The notes below the pieces were generated by a model. The model saw only the letters and a list, made by a program, of their open reading frames with translations, made no database searches and had not been told where the DNA came from. Shown piece after piece: positions 22,701 through 32,240 of a stretch of DNA of 64,000 bases. Positions within the stretch are counted from its first letter, which is position 1; every line of letters starts with the position of its first letter. The position numbers and the translations under genes are program-made. This DNA is from Labia minor. Its lineage: Eukaryota > Arthropoda > Insecta > Dermaptera > Spongiphoridae. Location: positions 32,606,720 to 32,670,719 of the forward strand of contig OY720346.1 in NCBI GenBank assembly GCA_963082975.1, given 5' to 3'.

Positions 22701-23934
22701 TATTAAAAATAATTAGATAAATACAAATAAAATGAATTTCATTTTTTATAATTTGTTCAGGTAACAATAACAAGGGATAAAATCACAGCACCAGGTGCTA
22801 GAATCCGTAAAAAAGGTGAAGGCATGCCAAATTATGAAAATAATAATTTACATGGTGTATTATATATTACATTTGATATTGAATTTCCTAAAAGTGAATT
22901 TATTGAAGAAGAAAAAGAAAGTAAGTCTATCTATCAATTTATATATACATATATATAAATGGTGTTTCAAAAAATATACATACTTTGGATTATAGAGAAA
23001 ATTTATTTCCAAATTTATAAGGTTAAACTTAAATGTATAATCCTAAGAATAGCGTTTTATACCATTGAGTTTCTTATTATGGGGATCATTATAATAGGAA
23101 CAAGATGTTTTAGCTCGTGTTGTGAAATATTTTGAATTTTGAAAATTATGAATATTCAAATGAAAGTACATTTATGTTATTTACATGATATTTATTTTTT
23201 AAATTACTTTTCAAGATTTGCATATTTACAAATTCAACATTATAAATGGGAAGTAAATTTTTTTTATAATTGAAAGTGTATGGTATATATATATATATAC
23301 ATTTTTTTAATGCAGGCTATATATTCATTTTTTATTATTTAATTTATTTTTTAATTATAAATTATTTTAATAAAAATTTTATTATAATTTATTATAATGG
23401 GTATGCAAAAGATATTTTTTTAGAAACTTTAGAGAAGTGATTAAGTATAAAGTCCTTTCTTCTTAATTTGTTATTTTATTAAATCATGATAGGGGGTTTT
23501 TTTGAAGGAAGTTGGATAGCAAGAAAAACAAAGATTAAATATCAAATTCTTAATAAAAACTTTTAATATTTGAAATTAATGTCATGATGATCATATATCT
23601 ATATAAATTGGCTTTGCATGGAAGGATGAAGTTCTTTCAAGGGAATTGTGTTTATTTTTTATTATCGTGTGACGTTTGATGTTTACTGATTTTGAGGTGA
23701 TCCCTTGGTGTCATCTCAAAAGCAATGTGTCTTATTAATTAATCAAGTAAATTGTTTTATTTTAAATTTATTTTTTATCATTAAGTGAAATCGTATTTTA
23801 AGAAACCTTAAAGATACATTTAAAAAGATAACAATTATTTGACAATGTTTTCATTTGTTATTCCAGCAATAAAGAAAATATTAAATCAATCACCTAAAAC
23901 GAAGAATGTATATAATGGTCTAAGAGGGTATTAA
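19764..23934 (+). CDS. DNAJB11: DNAJB11 (ERdj3/shriveled) ER Hsp40, complete, 6 exons
   Basis: Soluble ER-lumen J-protein that delivers unfolded clients to BiP. Exons are 19764-19840, 19906-20287, 21127-21269, 22420-22672, 22761-22920 and 23867-23934. All are GT-AG and in phase, giving 360 residues (human 358). A hydrophobic signal peptide ([20 protein letters not shown]) precedes [13 protein letters not shown]. The J domain has its HPD motif in [11 protein letters not shown], and the Gly/Phe region contains [18 protein letters not shown]. Exon 3 carries the cysteine-containing insert KCNCRQEM...CDECPNVK. The C-terminal substrate-binding sandwich includes [34 protein letters not shown] and [14 protein letters not shown]. 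It ends NVYNGLRGY, as in other DNAJB11 proteins, with no KDEL. Introns 3 and 5 contain foreign repeats. Confidence 0.96.
21825..22140. other. GC-richer insert in DNAJB11 intron 3
   Basis: About 300 bp with base composition unlike the surrounding intron (for example GGGGCAAGGCGGGACAAG). No reading frame, inverted ends or target duplication were recognised. It may be a transposon or SINE scrap. Confidence 0.3.
23355..23755 (+). repeat. Intronic dispersed repeat, copy 1 (empty-site copy)
   Basis: The stretch from TTATTATAATTTATTATAAT to about TCTTATTAATTAAT in DNAJB11 intron 5 is homologous along its length to 37820-38345 in a DHX33 intron. Shared text includes GATGGCAAGAAAAACAAAG-like and ATAAATTGGCTTT words. 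This copy has a single ATATATCT where the other copy holds a 143-bp MITE. Its nature is unknown. Confidence 0.75.
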
Positions 23935-23941
23935 TATTAGG

Positions 23942-23984
<43 letters not shown>

Positions 23985-24424
23985 TATAAATATTTAAATA
24001 ATTAAATAAATAAATTGTTGTTTTCCTCTTTAAAATCATTATATATATGAAGAACTTAATTCATATCATCATCATTATCATCTATCATCAATAAAATCAA
24101 GTAAATCTCACTTGACACATTATATACAACATCAAGAAATAAACAAATCCAAAAATGATTATTATTTATTATAAATGTGAAAATGATAATATGAAATGAA
24201 AATAAAACAAACTCTGTCCAAAGATTTAAAAAAAAAATTTAATCTTAAATTCTATTCTTTTAATTTATTCTCTTTTTTATTTCTTATTCCTCTTTTTCCT
24301 TTTTTATGTAAATAATACTTCTTAATAAAGATTGTTTTTTTATGAATAAATATTTACCATTTTGTTGTTTTTTTATTTTTTCAACATCTAATGCATTGAA
24401 AATAAGAAAAATATATATAATCTA

Positions 24425-24581
24425 ATCTGGCCGAAATTCACTTTACCATACACCCAACTTAAAATATGGTTCAAGTTTCTAAGTATTATTATTTGAGATA
24501 TTTTAAACCAAGTACCTACGTATTTTAACAACTATACCATATTTTAAGTTGGGTGTATGGTAAAGTGAATTTCGGCCAGAT
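24425..24581. repeat. 46-bp perfect inverted repeat (hairpin), 65-nt loop
   Basis: 24425-24470 begins ATCTGGCCGAAATTCACTTT and its exact reverse complement occupies 24536-24581. The spacer is AT-rich. It may be a small MITE or half of a larger element; no target duplication was found. Confidence 0.85.
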
Positions 24582-24790
24582 CGACCGTTGACGCGAATAA
24601 AGTGGCGTGCCTGGATGCAGGAGGCGGAGGACTGGGTGTGGTGCCGATTCTTGGGAATGCCAAATGTTTGTTTACCAATGGATCATGCTGTTGATGAAAA
24701 TGATTATGATTGATTTTAAAGTGCATCTAAACTTGGCATTGGGATGGATTTGAACCCTTTTTTAGGCAAACAAATAGCCGATAGGAACTT
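24582..24790 (-). mobile_element. Possible tRNA-derived SINE fragment
   Basis: A GC-richer segment whose reverse strand contains GGGTTCAAATCCATCCC, close to a Pol III B box (GGTTCRANNC). It is preceded by text vaguely like a tRNA body. The A box is not convincing and there is no clear tail, so this is only a candidate. Confidence 0.3.
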
Positions 24791-24889
24791 GGCCCCCTTT
24801 TTAACATGTATGTTTTTGATTAGATCCTTTTTACATAATTGTTTGTTACACATTGTATTTAATTTTTAACTTTGGTTTTTAAATTTGTT

Positions 24890-25030
24890 TTGGTAAATTG
24901 CAATTATTGAATTTACACATCTAGATGAAACGAATAATGTCCTATATATTTACTATACAATATTTAATTGAAAATTTATTAAAATTATAAAATGCTATTT
25001 ACAAATTTTTTATAAAAACATATAATTTTG
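24890..25030 (+). repeat. AT-rich dispersed repeat with CGAATAATGT core
   Basis: The text GATGAAACGAATAATGT followed by TTGAAAATTTATTAAAATTA recurs, variably diverged, at 31685-31900 (reverse), 32930-33060, 33170-33370 and 40255-40450. Confidence 0.6.
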
Positions 25031-25302
25031 AACTATTAGAAATTTTTTTATTTAATATTTTAATGGTGAATTAATAAATAGACTGTGATTTTTATGTAAA
25101 TAGTTAAATTAATAATATATATATTGTTTCTTTTATTTAAATATAAATTGATTATACCGCTAATACTTAATTAAAAACAAAAACAAAGGTGAGAGTTGAT
25201 GGTCTGTGGTGAGAGTGCCCACACCACCGACTATCCCTGATCCCTGCCCTCTACCGCTGCTGTCATTTCGGATGCTGTCAATAGCTAAAATTTAATCCTT
25301 TC

Positions 25303-25405
25303 TATCTCGAAAACTATAAGTTTACTCAAAAATTGCCTAAGGAAAAAGTTTCTTAGAATTAATCAAAGAATCAACTGGCGAAGTTTCATCAAATTCTGAG
25401 AGGTG
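25303..25405 (+). repeat. Solo arm of the 34064-34606 foldback family
   Basis: TATCTCGAAAACTA through TTCTGAGAGGTG matches the arm of the long foldback upstream of DHX33 with several substitutions. It sits directly before the breakpoint of the DHX33 pseudogene. Confidence 0.75.
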
Positions 25406-25426
25406 AACGGCAGCTCTAATCTATAT

Positions 25427-26525
25427 CATTATATGTCTGTAATAAATTGATAATAATCTTTTCCATATTAGCCTAGTCCAGGGGTCGGCAGACCGCGGCT
25501 CTTGGCCCAGAATTATCTGGCTCTTCTTACAATTCACTCAATGCCTGATAACTTTTGAACATTTTGATTACTTTTCAATTTTTTTTGAATATGGTTCTAA
25601 AAAAGGTCAGATGATTTTGCGATGCTCTGAAACATTTAAGTTTAAGTTGAGGCTCTTTGAATTGTTAAGGCTGCCGACCCCTGGCCTAGACGAATATCAG
25701 CCTAGACTATATCTATTAGAGTGGGACAAGAAATGGGTTCAAAAATTGATGATCATTGGATATAAAGTCCGATTTGAGGATACCACAACATTTAAAACTA
25801 AGATTAAATACTTAACTGATGGAATGCTTTTAAGAGAAAGCATGCAAGGTAAACTATAAAATATACATTCAAATATATTGAAAATCTCTCAGCAATGAAT
25901 GAAAAAGGGAAGGAATTTTCACACAATAATTATCAAATTATTATGTAATAATCCCTAATCAATCGATTATTATTAATTTAAATTATTTTTCTTAGATTCA
26001 CTTTTATCATATTATAACGTTATAATATTGGATGAAGCTCATGAAGGCAATGTAAAAACAGATATTTTATTTGGAATTGTTAAACAGGCACAAAAGAAAA
26101 GGGTGTTAAACAATTGAAGGTATTTATTCCATAAAACACCACCTGATTGCCGAAAAGAACAAATATTATTAAAAAATCAGTTACTATTTCTGCAATTAAA
26201 TATGTAATTGATACTGGAATGGTTAAAGTCAAGTAATATATAAATATTAATATTTTATTTATTATAATTAAAATATGAAATATTTATATATTGGGAACAT
26301 TATTAATAGGGCACATATTCCGGGACTTGGTTTAAATTTGTTAGAAGTACAACAAATTTAAAAAGTACAAGCTTTGCAACATACAGGAGGGCCAATTAGA
26401 GAAAGTGCTGGCATTTCTTATCAACTTTACACTGAGCAAGTAAGTAAAATATCTACAATTGATATAAATATATGATTTAATTTTATTAATTTAATTTCTC
26501 TCCATTCTTCATATATTATATTTAA
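25427..26525 (+). pseudogene. Partial DHX33 duplicate, inactivated
   Basis: A DNA-level copy of the DHX33 gene about 9.7 kb downstream. 25684-26120 matches exons 3-4 with intron 3 retained, and 26121-26250 matches the end of exon 7. 26260-26525 matches intron 7, exon 8 and the start of intron 8. Retained introns exclude retroposition. Helicase text survives ([22 protein letters not shown]). Exons 5, 6 and most of 7 are deleted, stops occur (after EVQQI in the exon 8 part), and the exon 3 acceptor is split by a MITE (25479-25683). No function is expected. Confidence 0.9.
25479..25683. mobile_element. 205-bp hAT MITE at a former splice acceptor
   Basis: Perfect 13-bp inverted ends CAGGGGTCGGCAG / CTGCCGACCCCTG are flanked by GCCTAGTC (25471-25478) and GCCTAGAC (25684-25691). 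The intact DHX33 locus has one GCCTAGAC (35463-35470), which is the empty site. A central TA in the duplication fits the Buster group of hAT elements. Confidence 0.9.
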
Positions 26526-26539
26526 TATCTATTATATAT

Positions 26540-26960
26540 TTATCTTTGTATTCTACGAAACTCGAAAGTTCTTCCAATATCCATTCTTGCTACATGTCTT
26601 GCCCAACGCAACGTCTTTGATTTTATTTTTTAATTTTGGAGTTGCATAGAGTTTATGCAATTTCTCGTTATCCATTCTCCGCCATTCCCCGCTGACTTCA
26701 ACTTTCTTTGGCCCATAAAATGCTATGAAGAATCCTATTTTTAAATACTCTAAATCTACTCTCGTCTCCAAGGGTCATAGACCATGCCTCACACCCATAT
26801 AATACTTCAGGCTAAATAATTGTTTTATCTATTTTAATTTTGAACCTCTTTGATAATAATTTTGATGAGATAAGACCCTTTACTGCATGATCTCAGGCGT
26901 TACCCGATTGCAACCTCGACTTAAATTAACAAACACAAAAAACAATAGGAAAAATCATTA
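26540..26960 (-). mobile_element. LINE 3'-end relic
   Basis: The minus strand reads GEWRRMDNEKLHKLYATPKL, then shifted text ending in a CSKNGYWK-like stretch. This is the post-RT C-terminal region of a non-LTR retrotransposon (compare GRRLHNEKLHNLYASPDI at 48172-48405). Stops and shifts make it non-functional. Confidence 0.65.
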
Positions 26961-27059
26961 GAAACAATAGGAACATAAGCAAACCTAGTTATTTTAGGTA
27001 AAGAATAATTTCATTATTTTTCAAAAATATCACAATTTTTGAGTATCAAAGTTCATTAA

Positions 27060-27147
27060 AAAATAAAATTTTCACCATGTGCCTTAATAAACCCCTGCAT
27101 CCTTGTTTTTATTGAAGTAATTAATCGGAAGACGAAATCCTGTAGGA
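27060..27147 (-). pseudogene. Tc1 transposase relic, 3' part (left of hAT)
   Basis: The minus-strand text DFVFRLI continues the Tc1 frame found right of the hAT insertion. When the hAT element and one duplication copy are ignored, the sequence reads straight through as EWANILQDFVFRLI, the family's EEWANIPQ..I..LI region. Confidence 0.7.
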
Positions 27148-27533
27148 CATAGGTTCTTAAACTTATGTACTCCACGGACCCCCACTTGAAAAAATTTTTT
27201 TTGACGGACCCCCATCACAACTTTAGGTACTTTACGTCATTTTATTAATTAATTTCTGGCTTACGATCTCATAAGGACAAGGATATATGATGAATATTTC
27301 TAACAGTGATTGGTGAATAACGATTTTTTTGCATATTGTAGAACACATTTTATTAGAAATTATAATATTGAAGAAAGAAAATACAAACATTGTCATAGCA
27401 ACAAATCTCACAAATTATAATGGGTACTTACATTAAATTCATATAAATATTTTATAATTTTTTTCAGAAAATATTAAATAAGAAATATTTTAAAAAATAA
27501 CTGCATCTATCTCATTAAATATAACTTACATAT

Positions 27534-29393
27534 TTAATGAGATGTATGCAGTTGTTTTCTTGAAACAAGAATCTCAATATCTGGCTTAATATTGGAAACT
27601 TTTAATCTAAGATCCGGCTCTACATTTAATTTGTTTCTATATTTAGACTTAATATAAAATAGTACCGAAAAAGCTTGTTCGCATAAATATGTTGTGCAGA
27701 ATGGAATCAAGTGTTGAAGTGCTTTATTTGCAAGCGCAGGATAATCTGACCTGAGAAGTAACCAAAAGTTGCTCAATTCAGTTTTGTTAAATTTTAGTTT
27801 ATAAGTTGTATCACATGATAATTCCACGAGAATATCTTGTTCAGGTGCAGATAAATGTTTAGTATTTGTAATTTCCATATTAAATGGATCTCTGATCCAG
27901 TTATTGCAAGGATCAGGAGTAGAAAAATACTTCCTGAAGTTGCTTTTCAAAGTAATTAAATGTTCAACAAATAATTGACGCGTTTGATTAAGCAATTTTT
28001 CACTGGAGCTTTCTGTGAAATCATTGAGAGTTGGAAAAGACTCATATACACCGTTCTGGATGCGTTTCGACCACAAGTCGATTTTTTTAATCATTGCTTC
28101 TATTTTATCTTCAACTTTAAATATATTTACAACAGTACCTTGCAGGCTCAAATTAAGTTCGTTCAATTTTGTAAAAATATCAGTCAAGTAAGCCACCTTA
28201 GCTAACCAGATAAAATCATTGAAACATTCGGTCAGTTCAAAATGCGCATCTATTAAAAACAATCGTATTTCATCTCGAAGCTCAAAAAGGCGAATGAGTA
28301 CTTTCCCGCGGGACAACCAACGTACATCTGTATGTAATAATAAATGTGTATGTTGACTACCCATTTCCTCACACAAAATTTTAAAAACTCTGGAATTAAG
28401 TGGACGAGCCTTAATGAAATTGACAATTTTAACTACTTCGTCTAATGTTCTTTTCAAATCTGGTGACATATTTTTGGCTGCTAATGATTCTCTGTGAATG
28501 CAGCAATGATTCCAAACAACCTGAGGCGCAACATTTTTAATAAGAGCAATCAATCCAGTTCTTGTACCTGACATTGCACGAGCACCATCAGTGCAAATTC
28601 CAACACATTTTGGCCACTCTATTTCATTTTGGGTTATAAAATTATTCAAACTGTTAAATATGTCATTAGCTGTCGTTCGTGAAGGTAGTGAATCACAAAA
28701 CAATACATCTTCTTGTATTTGATTTTCAAACTCATATCTAATGAAAGCTAACAAATTGGCATTATTAGTGACATCAGTACTTTCATCCAATTGTAATGAG
28801 TAATAGTGACTTTTGCGCACTCTCGATATTAATTCTTCTTTTATATTACATGACATGTCTTCAATCCTATTCTTAACCGTATCATTTGATAATGAAATCA
28901 AATTTATATCGTTTGCTGCTTTAGTTCCTAACATTATATTTGTAATTACTTTTGTAGCAGGAAGAATTAATTGCTCTGCTATATTATGCGGCTTTCCTGC
29001 TTTAGCAATAAGTAGAGCTACTTCATATGATGCCATTACTGCTTTCTTACTCATACCACCAGATCCCGTCTTTACCATCAATTTCTGACTTGAATTAAGT
29101 TCTTCTTTTTTCATTTTAAAAAATTCGATAGACTTACTAACATGCTCGCTGTGCTTTGTTTGTAAATGACGTCTGAGATTAGCAGGTTTCATACTTTCAT
29201 TGGATAAACTTTCCTGACATAGAACGCAGACTGGTCTTTCCACATCATTGTTGCAAATATAAGTAAATCCAAATGATAAATAATCATCCGAATATTTTCT
29301 AGTTTTGCGTTTCTTGGTAGAGTTTGCTGTTGATGCCTCATCATCTGATTCTTTCCGTTTCTGTGTTGAACCAGTTTGTAGCCAACGATCCAT
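27534..29393 (-). CDS. hAT transposase, BED-finger, intact 619 aa
   Basis: Cut-and-paste DDE transposase of the ZBED5/SCAND3-like hAT group. A single exon starts MDRWLQTGSTQKRK and has no internal stops. The BED-type zinc finger (residues about 38-82) shows CVLC and HLQTKH. The RNase H-like core has its first Asp in SLQLDESTDVTN, its second in VGICTDGARAMSG, and an inserted helical domain with CCIHRESLAAKN and DVRWLSRGKVL. The catalytic Glu lies in the C-terminal CEQAFSVL block. Length and motif order match complete family members, so catalytic competence is plausible. A Lys/Arg cluster before the finger could be a nuclear signal. It is not a host gene, because it lies between terminal inverted repeats and a target duplication. 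Confidence 0.95.
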   Translation of the reverse strand: MDRWLQTGSTQKRKESDDEASTANSTKKRKTRKYSDDYLSFGFTYICNNDVERPVCVLCQESLSNESMKPANLRRHLQTKHSEHVSKSIEFFKMKKEELNSSQKLMVKTGSGGMSKKAVMASYEVALLIAKAGKPHNIAEQLILPATKVITNIMLGTKAANDINLISLSNDTVKNRIEDMSCNIKEELISRVRKSHYYSLQLDESTDVTNNANLLAFIRYEFENQIQEDVLFCDSLPSRTTANDIFNSLNNFITQNEIEWPKCVGICTDGARAMSGTRTGLIALIKNVAPQVVWNHCCIHRESLAAKNMSPDLKRTLDEVVKIVNFIKARPLNSRVFKILCEEMGSQHTHLLLHTDVRWLSRGKVLIRLFELRDEIRLFLIDAHFELTECFNDFIWLAKVAYLTDIFTKLNELNLSLQGTVVNIFKVEDKIEAMIKKIDLWSKRIQNGVYESFPTLNDFTESSSEKLLNQTRQLFVEHLITLKSNFRKYFSTPDPCNNWIRDPFNMEITNTKHLSAPEQDILVELSCDTTYKLKFNKTELSNFWLLLRSDYPALANKALQHLIPFCTTYLCEQAFSVLFYIKSKYRNKLNVEPDLRLKVSNIKPDIEILVSRKQLHTSH

Positions 29394-29623
29394 TTTATGG
29401 AGTAATTTATTAACATTGAACTACAATAATATAAATATAATATAAATATAATATAAATATAACGAATTATTATTTACTAGCTATGTTTTAATATGATTTT
29501 AAATGAATGTTTTAATATCATTTTAAATGAATGTTTTAAATCATTTTAATAAATGTTTTAAATCATTTTAAATAAATGATTTAATATCATTTTAAATGAA
29601 TATTAATTTATATAATAAATATA

Positions 29624-29713
29624 TTTCGTAATTTGATTCTAAAATATTATTAATTTCGTAATTTGATTCTAAAATATTATTAATTTCGTAATTTGATTCT
29701 AAAATATTATTAA
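29624..29713. repeat. 30-bp unit, three tandem copies, inside hAT
   Basis: TTCGTAATTTGATTCTAAAA begins at 29624, 29654 and 29684. It lies in the 5' flank of the transposase gene, between its start codon and the right terminus, where hAT elements often carry subterminal repeats. Confidence 0.9.
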
Positions 29714-29900
29714 AATAAATATTTTTTATTCATAAAACTAACTTATACTTACTCTCAAAAACAGCCTTTCTGGGAAATTGCAAAATGTGTTTAGTGTTTT
29801 TATAAAATAATGATCATGCAAATTACACTAAAAATTAAAAAAAATTATTAGCTATAATAAACTATTATTAGCTATAATTTAATTATAATTAATTAAATTA

Positions 29901-30010
29901 ATAAAAATAATTTAAAGATACAACTCGTTGAGAAATGAACTTATAATTAACATTAATAAAAATAATTTAAAGATACAACTCGTTGAGAAATGAACTTATA
30001 ATTAACATTT
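29901..30010. repeat. 55-bp unit, two tandem copies, inside hAT
   Basis: The unit contains GATACAACTCGTTGAGAAAT and occurs twice head to tail. The adjacent 30030-30190 is GC-richer non-coding filler of the element, possibly a small separate insertion. Confidence 0.85.
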
Positions 30011-30474
30011 GCTTTAAAACTGTTTAAAACCCCAGAGTGGACGCTGACAATTTGGGTTTTTCCGGGTAAGACTGTCCCCTCCCCTGGTTTTCCCCAATAA
30101 CAAAATGAAAGAAAATTCCCTTATATGCCTCCCCTTCCGAGCCCCTAAGAGGGGTTATTTTAAAGGAACAATCGAAAAATGATTTTAAATGAATGAATGG
30201 ATGAAAATTCAAATTTTATATATAGTTTTTTATATATGTTTATTTATTCACAAAAAATTAATTGACATAATTATCAATTTAATAAAATAAAATAGTATTA
30301 TTAATAGAATTAAATTATAGCAGTAATTCTCTAGGAGGATATAGTTACACAATGAACTTTAAATATTTATATATGTATATATTTTTACGATGATTTTTTT
30401 CCGAGGACCGCGGACCCCCAGTAAAGGCTTCGCGGACCCCCAGGGGTCCGCGGACCACAGTTTAAGAACCACTG

Positions 30475-30800
30475 CTGTAGGATATTGGCCCATTCCTCTC
30501 CCAATGCAATTTTTAACTGAGAAATCGATGACACACTACTATCACTGGCTCGAACTCTTCTTTTTAGTTCATTCCATCGATGTTTTATGGAAACGGATCT
30601 GGACTGCGTGCTGGCCATTCCATTGTTCAAATTCCTCGAAGATAGATCTTCACGAATTATGCACAGTGAGGTTTTGCATTATCATGCATAAACTATATGT
30701 TTTTCCCGAAAAAGATGCATATTACATCATTTGGATTCAGAACCGTCTGAAAAGTGGAGATCTCAAAAAATCTCAAAGCAAAATTTTTCAAAATTTTCTG
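30475..30800 (-). pseudogene. Tc1 transposase relic, right part
   Basis: The minus strand shows MEWPARSPD in one frame and HRWNELKRRVR, then QLKIALGEEWANILQ in another, the C-terminal third of a Tc1 DDE transposase. Frameshifts and the hAT insertion make it dead. It continues at 27060-27147. Confidence 0.8.
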
Positions 30801-30948
30801 ACCATCGTATAAGCTATCCATGAGGAAAGCTAAAATGATATCTACTTATAGTTGGAAAAAAATATTTTCTTTCTAAAACTGTGAATACAAGAGTAAATAA
30901 AATACAAAATTACATTTTTTGCCAGATTTTGTTAAATCAATGTTTCCA

Positions 30949-31090
30949 GTGATTCTCAACCTGGGCGATCGACATCTTAAAGGAGGCGATAAGTTATTTT
31001 TGGGGGGCGAAATCATTTTCAACTCTAAAAAAAGGTAAGATGATTTTGCGAACAGGCTTTTTAAACATTTCCTCTTTTTTCAATTTTTTT
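30949..31090. mobile_element. hAT-type terminal fragment
   Basis: CAGTGATTCTCAACCTGGGC at 30949 is a typical hAT left end. It is followed by GGGGGGCGA and by GATGATTTTGCGAACAGG, a word also found in the 25479-25683 MITE and near 31540. No matching right end was recognised. Confidence 0.5.
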
Positions 31091-31107
31091 CAATATAATT
31101 CTAAAAT

Positions 31108-31280
31108 ATTATAAATAAAATAAAATTAAAAATGTTTATATTTATTATTTATGTATCCATATCTGTTTTTTATTACATTAATAGATATATTAAAATTATT
31201 TCAAATTGTTTCTGTAGCTGCTAATTAATTTACTTCAAACCGTCGGTCGGTTCGGACCTGGCCACAGGTCAACTTATTTG
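31108..31280 (-). repeat. GACCTG-hairpin repeat family, partial copy 3
   Basis: Reverse partial copy of the 7073-7700 repeat, covering the hairpin end (31255-31270) and the adjacent AT-rich part. Confidence 0.75.
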
Positions 31281-31680
31281 TTTACATTTTTTTTGTTTAC
31301 ATCCGACATTTTGAATTTTTATATATAGGAATAATTTTGGATTATTTCATTCAAATTGTAGCAATTAGAAGCTCATAGAAATGATAATATTGTATTGTCA
31401 TCGAGAGCAAAGCTGTTGGTGAAGTTTTAAGAATATCCGATGATTGGAAGTCGTCGAAAAATCGATTGCAAGATTTGATGCATACACACAGACAAGAATA
31501 CAAGTTAAGTAAAACGTGATTATGATAATAAAAAAGGGTCAGATGATTTTGCAATCAGGTTCTGAAACTCTATTTTTCAATATATGACAAAACAATGTGT
31601 GAAAAAGATATGTTTACTAGTGTTTACTCATAACATAATTTGTAAATAGTATTTTATAATTTTAATTTATTTTCAAATAA
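31281..31680. other. Unassigned stretch in the transposon block
   Basis: Contains a GATGATTTTGCAATCAGG word near 31540 shared with hAT fragments. Otherwise there is no recognised feature; the short reading frames here do not resemble any family I know. Confidence 0.4.
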
Positions 31681-31684
31681 ATCT

Positions 31685-31900
31685 TATATATTACATAGAA
31701 CATTATTCGTTTATTTTAGATATGTAAATGACATAAAAGATTGTAGGATTTCCAGCTAAGCGAAAACTTATTTATTAGGGTATAAAACTTACATTTTTGA
31801 AAAAAGTATAATTGATTGCTTAAATGTTAGTTTTATCTCTGAAAAAATAATTTGTCACTTAACTGGAAAATCTATAATATTTAAATTCCCAATAAAATAA
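31685..31900 (-). repeat. AT-rich dispersed repeat (CGAATAATGT family), reverse copy
   Basis: Reverse complement matches 40255-40450 over its length, sharing CAAAAATGTAAGTTTTATA-like and ATAAACGAATAATGTTCT text. Confidence 0.65.
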
Positions 31901-31978
31901 AATAAAAACCCGCATACATACACACATGCCCGAATTTTCGCATGGTGGCGCCAAAAACTTTGTTACAGCAAAGACCAA

Positions 31979-32228
31979 ACACACACACACACACACAAGC
32001 CCGATTTTTTATTATATTTTCTAAAGCCATCGTAGCCAGATGGCGCTAAAAACTTTGTTTCGCGGAAAACAATAGAGTTTAGCAGTCTGTCACAGACTAT
32101 CTTTAAGATGCACTCACTCCGGGTTAAATTCTGAAACCAAATTTTAGCACATCGCGCCATCTCGTATTTTCGTCCTAATACTAATTTTATAAAAAACGTT
32201 ATACGGGCTTGTGTGTGTGTGTGTGTTT
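31979..32228. mobile_element. Element with inverted (AC)n-AAGCCCG ends
   Basis: 31979-32003 is (AC)n ending AAGCCCG, and 32204-32228 is CGGGCTT followed by (GT)n, an inverted pair 200 bp apart. GGCGCTAAAAACTTTGTT inside is echoed by GGCGCCAAAAACTTTGTT at about 31948, so a second partial unit abuts it. Class unknown. Confidence 0.5.
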
Positions 32229-32240
32229 TTTTCTTCTTTT

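Larger units (their letters stand above)
23935..25426. other. Spacer between DNAJB11 and DHX33 pseudogene
   Basis: Holds a (TA)n tract (23948-23979), a perfect inverted repeat (24425-24581), a GC-richer SINE-like piece, a dispersed AT-rich repeat (24890-25030) and one arm of the foldback family (25303-25405). No gene. Confidence 0.6.
27148..30474 (-). mobile_element. Complete autonomous hAT (Buster-like) transposon
   Basis: 3327 bp flanked by a perfect 8-bp duplication CTGTAGGA (27140-27147, 30475-30482). The ends are imperfect inverted repeats, CATAGGTTCTTAAACT on the left and, reversed, CAGTGGTTCTTAAACT on the right. CGGACCCCC motifs are repeated near both ends. It contains one intact transposase gene on the minus strand. 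The TA at the centre of the duplication fits the nnnTAnnn preference of Buster-type hAT elements. It is inserted in a Tc1 relic. The intact frame and perfect duplication suggest a recent insertion. Confidence 0.93.

Noticed and set aside
28813-29088. Plus-strand frame inside the hAT transposase
   Set aside because: Antisense shadow of the intact transposase gene.
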